This document shows, piece by piece, positions 57,716 through 64,000 of a stretch of DNA of 64,000 bases. The position numbers and the translations under genes are program-made. The notes beneath the pieces were generated by a model that was not told the DNA's origin, did not search any database, and saw only the letters and a program-made list of their open reading frames with translations. The stretch's first letter is position 1. Each line of letters opens with the position of its first letter. The stretch comes from Xanthocytophaga agilis (GTDB taxonomy: Bacteria; Bacteroidota; Bacteroidia; Cytophagales; 172606-1): assembly GCF_030068605.1 (NCBI RefSeq), contig NZ_JASJOU010000013.1, forward strand, positions 62,001-126,000, in the 5' to 3' direction.

Positions 57716-59188
57716 CTATTTATCCGCAGTTTGACGCTTTTGAGCTTTTTCCTGAGCCGTTTTGATCTTCTTCAGATAAAATACTGCTTCCTGTTCCTTT
57801 ACAGGCCGGATTAAACTCTCTGAAGTATCTATAGCAGAAGGAACATACTCCAGGTAATTGATTTTGGTTACATCAGGAAGAAAAGAATAACATGGATTCT
57901 GTTGTCCCTCTACACATACATTTAGCTCCGACAATAAGTCCTCCCAGTTGATTTCTTCATATGAATCAACAGATAAGGTTAAAGGAACTACATCTGAAGC
58001 GTTGCGTAACTGAATAGTAACAGGTTTCTCATCAGAGTCCTTTCCTTTTTTGTAGTAAATCAATACTTTGGCAACAGCACCAGAGGTGGCATGTGAAACC
58101 GTTCGTGACTGATATTTATTAGCTTTCCAGTAGCCAACCTTTCCAGTCATGATATCAAGTTGATAGGTTTCTTTTTTACGTGGTACAGAAGCTTGTATTA
58201 GTATACTGGTTCCAGTTCCTACGAGAACACCTGATATACCACCTCCTGTAGGTACATAAACAGGTCGTTCTGGTTCATATCCATCAAAGAAAAATGCGCT
58301 TCCCTGCTGCCGGAGAGGAAAATAATCTTTATCATAGTAAATATAGATCTGATTTCCATCTGAAAATCCCCATATTCGCCTCAGAATCTTATGTTTGCCA
58401 TTTTCTTTTATAAGATAAGGAGTTACTTTGTCTGCTCCTTCCCAATCCACCCCTCTTCTGGGTTCACGCTCCATTCCTATGGGTTGTGTATTATCGGGTT
58501 TATTGTTACAAAAGTCTTCAAAAGAATAATAAAGTCCTTGCTCAGGAGCAGTCACCTGCAATATAGGCAGATCCAGCAGACTCTTCTCAAATACAACAGG
58601 TGCAACCAACTGTTCTTCTGTAATAGATTGTGCCAGGGGAAGCATTTCTTTCCAGGAGCTTTTGGCAAACTTTATTATACACTCACTCAATGCAGCAGCA
58701 AGGGTTGTGGCATGAACTGTACTCACATTTGCTCCACTTTTTCTGATCAGTGCCGATGTTTGCAGAACCAAATACAATGAATCTTTCTGTTTGACTACAA
58801 AATCAATTACGACAGCGGCAGTAGCCTTCTGCAAATCAACTCCGTCTTTTTCTGTAACAGATAACTGATTTAATCTGATTATTACAGGTAAATATCCCTG
58901 TTTAGCGGGTAAATTACTATTAAAAAATTCTTGCACCTGCTCTGCCGCTCCGTTCTGTAACACTACTGGTATTTTAGTCTTTGTAACACCACGCTGTACA
59001 ATACCTATATTTGTTTTGTCAGAACGGGTATCTACTACACGCACAATGTAAAAAGGTGTTTCCAGGAATGGGTCATCGCCCATCTCCAGTTTTTCTCTTC
59101 TTAAATCAACCTTAACTACATCCTGTGCCCACAAAGGCATAGTTGTAAACAGAAAAAAAACGATTGGTAAAATTCGTATTCTAAACAT
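57716..59188 (-). CDS. Secreted protein of unknown function, paralogue A
   Basis: 490 residues with a signal peptide (ends LWAQD). No named domain is recognised. Conserved blocks: FYIVRVVDTRSDKTNIGIVQ (about 47-66), LPAKQGYLPVIIRLNQLSV (about 94-112), KFAKSSWKEMLPL, then a beta-rich second half with KGKDSDEKPVTIQLRNASDV and ATDVTKINYLEYVPSA. A Gly-rich hydrophobic insertion (GGGISGVLVGTGTSILIQA) lies near 315-335. It is probably a periplasmic or surface protein. It pairs with the gene at 59276, with which it shares every block. Confidence 0.75.
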   Translation of the reverse strand: MFRIRILPIVFFLFTTMPLWAQDVVKVDLRREKLEMGDDPFLETPFYIVRVVDTRSDKTNIGIVQRGVTKTKIPVVLQNGAAEQVQEFFNSNLPAKQGYLPVIIRLNQLSVTEKDGVDLQKATAAVVIDFVVKQKDSLYLVLQTSALIRKSGANVSTVHATTLAAALSECIIKFAKSSWKEMLPLAQSITEEQLVAPVVFEKSLLDLPILQVTAPEQGLYYSFEDFCNNKPDNTQPIGMEREPRRGVDWEGADKVTPYLIKENGKHKILRRIWGFSDGNQIYIYYDKDYFPLRQQGSAFFFDGYEPERPVYVPTGGGISGVLVGTGTSILIQASVPRKKETYQLDIMTGKVGYWKANKYQSRTVSHATSGAVAKVLIYYKKGKDSDEKPVTIQLRNASDVVPLTLSVDSYEEINWEDLLSELNVCVEGQQNPCYSFLPDVTKINYLEYVPSAIDTSESLIRPVKEQEAVFYLKKIKTAQEKAQKRQTADK

Positions 59189-59275
59189 TTTGTTAATCGA
59201 CGGAAGTTAGTTAGTACTTTATACACTATTATTTACCCAGGTCACCAGCCATAGCTTTTTGACTGACAGATAGTT

Positions 59276-60763
59276 TTATTTCTGATTACGTTCTTGAGTC
59301 ACTTTTATCTTTTTCAGAGAAAATTCTGCTTCTGATTCTTTCACAGGCCGGATAATGATATCATCATCCTGAGTTGCAGAAGGCAGGTATTCCAGATAAT
59401 TTGTCTTTGTTGCATCGGGAGAAAATGTATAACAAGGATTAGCCCGTCCATTTACACACACAGTCACTTCAGAGGACAGATCTCCCCAGATGACTTCCTG
59501 ATACTGATCAGCAGACAGTTTCACCGAAACAGTATCTGTGGCACTATTCAACTGAATGGTTACAGATGTTGTACTCCCTTTTCCTTTCTTGTAATAAAGG
59601 AGCAGTTTGGTAACAGTATTTGCAGAAGATTGGGTACTTGTCTTGGCTTGATGGCTTGCTACATCCCAGGCTTTTATGTCTCCTGTCTTTATGTCAAGCT
59701 GATACGTTTGTCTTGAGCTTTTGGAAAGAGAACCCGCCAGAATTGCTGCAGTTGATGCTACTACAGCTCCTGCAACAACACCTGTAATAACAGCTTCAGC
59801 CACACCGGAAGCCGGAGGGGTAACTATATACACATTGTTCGGAAGTGGCACAAACCCATCAAATACAAATGTATTACCTTTTTGTACCAGTGGAAAATAG
59901 TCTTCATTATAGTAAATATACGCTTGGCTGCCATCCGAAAATCCCCATACATTTTTAAGCTTGTTCTGACTTCCATCGGATTGAATCAGATAAGGAATAA
60001 CCCGATCTATACCTTCCCAGCTCTTGCCCTTTCGCGGTTTAATATCCAACATAAATTGCGCCGAATTATCAGGACTATTTTCCAAAAAATCTCTTAAAGA
60101 CAGATAAATCCCTCTTTTTGGAGCAGCACCCATAAAAACAGGCAGATCGGGCAACTCAGGCTTTAGAGGAGTATTGGTTAGCAGTTGTTCTGATGTTAGG
60201 ACTGAACCTATATAAAGAGATTCTTTCCATGGACTCTTTGCAAACTTTATCATACACTTACTCAATGCGTCTGCGATATTGTCATCATGGAAACCTGTAA
60301 CATCCATACCATCCCGTTTGACAGAAGAAGAAATTTGAAATAGCAGGAACAAAGAATCGTTTCGGGAAACAATAAAATCTAATTCAGCAAATGCTGTAGC
60401 TGTTTCCATTGTAGCTGTCCTTTTCTCCGCAATAACCAATTGATTTACTTTCACAATAACAGGCGTATATCCCTGTTTAGCAGAGAGTCCACGATTAAAG
60501 AAATCCTGTAACTGTGATTCAAGACTCCCAACAAAAGAGGCAGGCGCATTTCTATTAAGCACTCCACGTTGCACAGTCCCGACAGTTTCTTTATCGGAAC
60601 GAGCATCTACAACTCTGGCAATGTAAAAGGTTTTGTTCAGGAATGTACTGGAACCTAAATCCAGCTTTTTTCTGTGTAAGTTGATCAATAAAGAATCCTG
60701 TGCATAAAGGGAAAATACAGAGAAAAACAGTAAGGTAGCTTGAAGAACTTGTTTACGTATCAT
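59276..60763 (-). CDS. Secreted protein of unknown function, paralogue B
   Basis: 495 residues with a signal peptide (ends SLYAQD). Same architecture as the protein at 57716: FYIARVVDARSDKETVGTVQ, LSAKQGYTPVIVKVNQLVI, FAKSPWKESLYI, and a final FSPDATKTNYLEYLPSATQ plus an acidic tail. The hydrophobic insert here is longer (EAVITGVVAGAVVASTAAIL around 330-350) and could span or associate with a membrane. Together the two form a tandem duplication, with paralogue B transcribed first. Function unknown. Confidence 0.75.
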   Translation of the reverse strand: MIRKQVLQATLLFFSVFSLYAQDSLLINLHRKKLDLGSSTFLNKTFYIARVVDARSDKETVGTVQRGVLNRNAPASFVGSLESQLQDFFNRGLSAKQGYTPVIVKVNQLVIAEKRTATMETATAFAELDFIVSRNDSLFLLFQISSSVKRDGMDVTGFHDDNIADALSKCMIKFAKSPWKESLYIGSVLTSEQLLTNTPLKPELPDLPVFMGAAPKRGIYLSLRDFLENSPDNSAQFMLDIKPRKGKSWEGIDRVIPYLIQSDGSQNKLKNVWGFSDGSQAYIYYNEDYFPLVQKGNTFVFDGFVPLPNNVYIVTPPASGVAEAVITGVVAGAVVASTAAILAGSLSKSSRQTYQLDIKTGDIKAWDVASHQAKTSTQSSANTVTKLLLYYKKGKGSTTSVTIQLNSATDTVSVKLSADQYQEVIWGDLSSEVTVCVNGRANPCYTFSPDATKTNYLEYLPSATQDDDIIIRPVKESEAEFSLKKIKVTQERNQK

Positions 60764-60976
60764 TTTTAAAAATACCAGAGCAGAGTGTTTGTGGTGTTAT
60801 ATAGTTTACAAAGATTCTACAAAAACAATGTCAGTTAGTAGTAAGAATACATAAAAAATAAACACACAGAAAAAATCTCTTTGTATGACCTAATAATTAA
60901 CCTATTTATTCTATTGATAATTAGTTATTTATCTGGTTATATGCTCCCCAAAAATCTTATCAGCCATAAAACAAAA

Positions 60977-61012
60977 TCTCCCTTATCCTGAACAAGTCAG
61001 ATATAAGGGAGA
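60977..61012 (-). terminator. Hairpin terminator of the phosphohexomutase gene
   Basis: TCTCCCTTAT (60977-60986) and ATAAGGGAGA (61003-61012). On the minus strand TTTTGTTTTA follows. It lies 26 bp beyond the stop. Confidence 0.88.
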
Positions 61013-61037
61013 AATAGTAGTGGTAATTATATTGTAC

Positions 61038-62768
61038 TTAGCTTAGCTTTAGCTCTTCTACGATGCTTGCCACTTTGCCTTTCAGCTTTTCAAAAACGGC
61101 ATCAAAGTCTTCTTTGTTTTCCAGTGGCTCATTAACAGACACATAAAACTTAATTTTGGGCTCTGTCCCTGAAGGGCGTGCAGATACTTTGGTACCATCA
61201 GCAGTGATAAATTGCAGTACATCTGATTTTTCCAACTCAGTTGGTTTGGTAGTTCCATTTATCAGATCGCGATCCTGTCCGAGTTCATAATCCAGCAGGC
61301 GTACCAATGAAGAACCTGCTACTGTTTTAGGAGGGTTGTTGCGCATATTGTTCATCATCTGCTTAATTTCCTCAGCTCCGGATTGACCTTTCTTAGTCAA
61401 AGAAATCAATGTTTCATAGTAAAAGCCATATTTGGCATACATCTCACGCATCATGTCAAACAAGCTAATGCCTTTATCTTTGGCATAAGCTACTAGTTCA
61501 GCAATGATCGCACAGGATGCAATGGCATCTTTATCACGAACAGCATCTCCTACCAGATATCCGTAGCTTTCTTCTCCACCTGCGATAAATTTCTTCTCTC
61601 CTTCGTATGCTTTAATTTTTGCGGCAATGTATTTAAATCCAGTCAGCACGTTTGGACATTCTACCCCATAGTCAGCAGCCATCTTATCAATCAGATCAGT
61701 GGTTACGATGGTTTTGGCAACAAACTCTTTTCCGGTAATCTTACCAGCCTGTTTCCATGCCTGTAACAGATAGTAGATGATCAGGCTACCTGTCTGGTTG
61801 CCATTCAGCAACTGCCATTTGCCATGGTGGTTCTTTACCCCAATTCCAACACGGTCACTATCCGGATCGGTAGCCAGTATAAGATCCGCATCCAGTTCAG
61901 CAGCCTTCTTCAACGCCAGGCTCATTGCCTCATGCTCTTCCGGGTTGGGGTATACTACAGTTGGGAAAGTACCATCTGGTTTTGCCTGTTCTTCTATTAC
62001 ATGTACATTGGTAAAACCCATCAGCTCCAGCACCTGTGGCACTTGCGTAATACCTGTTCCATGAATAGGTGTGAAGACAATCTTCATGGCTTTTTGCCGT
62101 TGAATCACATCCGGAAACACCACATTACCCAAGATCATTTTCCGGTATTTTTCATCCAGTTCAGGTCCGATTTTCACGATAAGATCCGGATTTCCGGCAA
62201 ACTTCACTTCATCTACAGACTTGATTTTCTGTACTTCACCGATGATATTCTTATCATGTGGAGCAATTACCTGTCCTCCATCATTCCAGTAAGCTTTATA
62301 ACCATTGTATTCTTTCGGATTGTGTGAAGCTGTAATCACTACACCTGAATGGCAGTTCAGTTCACGAACGGCAAAGGATAACTCAGGAGTAGGACGCAAT
62401 TCCGGAAAGAGAAATACTTTGATGCCATTGGCAGAAAATACATCCGCAGTAATCTGAGCAAAGGTATCACTCTTGATACGACTGTCATGGGCAATAGCTA
62501 CACGGATTTCTTCGTTAGGATAGGTCTGCTTCAGGTAATTTGCCAATCCCTGTGTAGCCATTCCGACTGTATACTGATTCATCCGGTTGGTTCCGATACC
62601 AATAGTACCCCGCAATCCACCTGTACCAAACTCCAGATCCTTATAAAATGCATCATTCAATTCCGCATCATTATTGTCAGTCAGAAGTTTATTCAGGTAT
62701 GCTTTGGTATCAGCATCATAATTACCACTAAGCCATGTGTCGATTTTCTGGCGGATAGCTGTTTCCAT
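61038..62768 (-). CDS. Phospho-sugar mutase (phosphoglucomutase/phosphomannomutase)
   Basis: 576 residues of the alpha-D-phosphohexomutase superfamily. The phosphoserine is Ser148 in VVITASHNPKEYNGYK; Mg2+ ligands Asp301, Asp303 and Asp305 lie in ATDPDSDRVG; the sugar-binding loop is GGEESYG (397-403) and the phosphate-binding loop RPSGTEPKIKFY is near the C-terminus. Length fits the PGM2-like branch typical of Bacteroidota, linking glycogen, nucleotide-sugar and pentose metabolism. It is cytosolic and monocistronic, with a terminator at 60977. Confidence 0.96.
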   Translation of the reverse strand: METAIRQKIDTWLSGNYDADTKAYLNKLLTDNNDAELNDAFYKDLEFGTGGLRGTIGIGTNRMNQYTVGMATQGLANYLKQTYPNEEIRVAIAHDSRIKSDTFAQITADVFSANGIKVFLFPELRPTPELSFAVRELNCHSGVVITASHNPKEYNGYKAYWNDGGQVIAPHDKNIIGEVQKIKSVDEVKFAGNPDLIVKIGPELDEKYRKMILGNVVFPDVIQRQKAMKIVFTPIHGTGITQVPQVLELMGFTNVHVIEEQAKPDGTFPTVVYPNPEEHEAMSLALKKAAELDADLILATDPDSDRVGIGVKNHHGKWQLLNGNQTGSLIIYYLLQAWKQAGKITGKEFVAKTIVTTDLIDKMAADYGVECPNVLTGFKYIAAKIKAYEGEKKFIAGGEESYGYLVGDAVRDKDAIASCAIIAELVAYAKDKGISLFDMMREMYAKYGFYYETLISLTKKGQSGAEEIKQMMNNMRNNPPKTVAGSSLVRLLDYELGQDRDLINGTTKPTELEKSDVLQFITADGTKVSARPSGTEPKIKFYVSVNEPLENKEDFDAVFEKLKGKVASIVEELKLS

Positions 62769-63101
62769 TTTAAATAAATAAAGGTTAATAAATAGTCTCA
62801 GTATATAATGTACATTTCCTCAGTCGTAAAATAATCCTGCCAGATGTATCTGATACACCTATATAGATTATTTTGATCCCTTTCTGCGAATATGCAATGA
62901 TTTTTTTAATATCGAAAAAGCCTGCTATGAAGAAAAAGAAAACTGTATGTTAATACGTAAAAGTAAAGACAGTAAACACATTTTCTTACAATTTTCCCTT
63001 TTCCACTCTTGTAATGAAGGCATAGAGCGCTCTGCAAGGTAGTACGATTTGCGTTATCACTCCCTGAACCTCAGCTTTCTCAATGCGTACACAACTACGA
63101 G

Positions 63102-63297
63102 ACATCAAAATTCTGATATCTCAGTTACATGATCAGTATTCCGATATTTTGAAAAATTGACCATTATTCAAATAGTTGTACAAAATGACCGGAGTTTAGG
63201 TCAACTACAAAAGTGACTTAAACTCTGGTCAAATCAAATGTTGATTAGCAGATTGACAAGCGTGTTGTCTGTGTAAGCCTGACCATAATTCCGATAT
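63102..63297. repeat. 28-bp-period array of 18-bp quasi-palindromes, locus 4
   Basis: Units at 63102, 63130, 63158, 63186 and 63214, a weak one at 63242, then one at 63280 (38 bp on, i.e. 28 plus 10). Examples are TGATCAGTATTCCGATAT (63130), TGACCGGAGTTTAGGTCA (63186), TGACTTAAACTCTGGTCA (63214) and TGACCATAATTCCGATAT (63280). Units 63186 and 63214 are imperfect inverse complements of each other. The array lies between the phosphohexomutase start and the histidine-kinase stop. Confidence 0.82.
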
Positions 63298-63389
63298 TTT
63301 TTCAGATGCAATCAAATTAACTAACTCTCACATGAGGAGTGAATTTATAGCAGTGGAGCAGTGAAAATCTATTTAAAGCTCTGATAAAA

Positions 63390-64000
63390 TCAAGTTTGTT
63401 TAACAGGCAAGATAATGACAAACTCAGCACCCTCACCTAACTGACTATGCGCATCAATAAGCCCGTTGTGCTTTTCGATAATTTTTTTGCAAAGCGCCAA
63501 ACCAATGCCTGTACCTTCGTATTCATCTGTACCATGTAGCCTCTGAAACAGTGTAAATATTTTGTCTTTGTAGGCTTCATCAAAGCCTATACCATTATCT
63601 TTGACAATGATGCGTACAAAACCACCCTCTTTCTGTGATGGACTACTGAATCTCTTCTCACTGATCACTGTTGAATGAATAGTAATTGATGGCACTACGT
63701 CTGGTTTTGAAAACTTGAGTGCGTTACTGATCAGATTCTGGAACAATTGCCGGATCAGACCGGGAATTGCTTCAATCATCGGGAAATGGCTAATCGAGAA
63801 GGTGGCGTCTTTCTCACGAATCACAATCTCAAGATCATCCAGAATTTCCGTAATGATAGTATTCAGGTTAAGCATCTCAAAGAAAGACCCGTCTGACACT
63901 TTCGAATAACTAAGCAGATCATTTACCAGCTTGGTCATACGGGAAGCAGACTGTATAATCTTATCTGCAAAGATAGTGGCCCCATCCATTTCCTGAAGAT
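63390..64000 (-). CDS. Sensor histidine kinase, C-terminal part (cut by the window end)
   Basis: The visible 199 residues or so carry the end of the DHp helix (ADKIIQSASRMTKLVNDLLSYSKVS) and the full HATPase domain: N-box LFQNLISNALKFSK, G1 IIVKDNGIGFDEAYKDKIF, F-box and G2 TGIGLALCKKIIEKHNGLI. The N-terminal sensor, and probably PAS or membrane segments, lie beyond position 64000. The NDLLSYSKVS pattern is typical of phytochrome-like and PAS-type hybrid kinases in this phylum. The reading frame is open to the window edge. Confidence 0.9.
   Translation of the reverse strand, partial: LQEMDGATIFADKIIQSASRMTKLVNDLLSYSKVSDGSFFEMLNLNTIITEILDDLEIVIREKDATFSISHFPMIEAIPGLIRQLFQNLISNALKFSKPDVVPSITIHSTVISEKRFSSPSQKEGGFVRIIVKDNGIGFDEAYKDKIFTLFQRLHGTDEYEGTGIGLALCKKIIEKHNGLIDAHSQLGEGAEFVIILPVKQT

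Noticed and set aside
61824-62327. A 167-residue plus-strand frame
   Set aside because: Antisense shadow of the phosphohexomutase; Ile/Phe-rich composition with no domain.

Overview
The window looks like the chromosome of a free-living member of the Bacteroidota, most likely Cytophagales. GC is moderate to low. Several promoters carry the Bacteroidota -7 element TAnnTTTG with a TTG about 20 bp upstream. The gene content also fits: a TonB-dependent receptor with carboxypeptidase-like N-domain paired with a DUF4249 lipoprotein, LytS/LytTR two-component genes, DUF4328 membrane proteins, many SPII lipoproteins and a large PHP-domain DnaE. I saw no rRNA, tRNA, CRISPR array, IS element or phage gene. 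The left end begins just upstream of a complete response-regulator gene, and the right end cuts a histidine kinase gene.

Layout. 0.2-10.4 kb: a LuxR-type response regulator, two class-C beta-lactamase-fold serine hydrolases, a LytTR/LytS pair in one operon with two P460/haem proteins, a gene-relic zone (3.18-3.59 kb), a lipoprotein and a DoxX-like protein. 10.8-15.6 kb: a MocR-type regulator divergent from a DJ-1/PfpI gene and a PLP decarboxylase, then a zinc alcohol dehydrogenase. 16-21 kb: TonB receptor plus DUF4249 pair, a 1-kb AT-rich gap and a small secreted protein. 21-29.7 kb: SDR plus AraC pair, ferredoxin, LysR, a TPR/DHp protein, GyrI-like and PPOX proteins, and a ModE-HTH/NAD-binding/VOC cluster. 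29.7-36 kb: a five-gene RNA-repair operon. 36.4-42 kb: SDR, lipoprotein, LysM protein, orphan HigA and a small basic protein with an unusually strong Shine-Dalgarno. 42.2-64 kb: dnaE, nitroreductase, baeRF-like protein, carbonic anhydrase, YceI, nucleoside transporter, MOSC, M20 hydrolase, GNAT, DUF4328 pair, sugar isomerase, a duplicated secreted pair, phosphohexomutase and a histidine kinase.

Two things stand out. First, the operon at 35953->29706 (minus strand) encodes two different RNA ligases (K-x-H-G and K-x-D-G active sites), a giant fusion (MJ1316/DUF504, EEP nuclease, 2H phosphoesterase, poly(A)-polymerase-like nucleotidyltransferase), a small conserved protein and an HD-polynucleotide-kinase fusion. 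Together these supply most chemistries needed to process and reseal broken RNA. The intergenic DNA just upstream contains four perfect hairpins in about 145 bp, a candidate leader or small RNA.

Second, four intergenic regions (0.9, 10.5, 46.9 and 63.1 kb) contain arrays of degenerate 18-bp quasi-palindromes (ideal form near TGAYCRGAATTCCGRTCA) separated by 10-bp AT-rich spacers, giving a 28-bp period. They are not CRISPRs and I know of no described family that matches.
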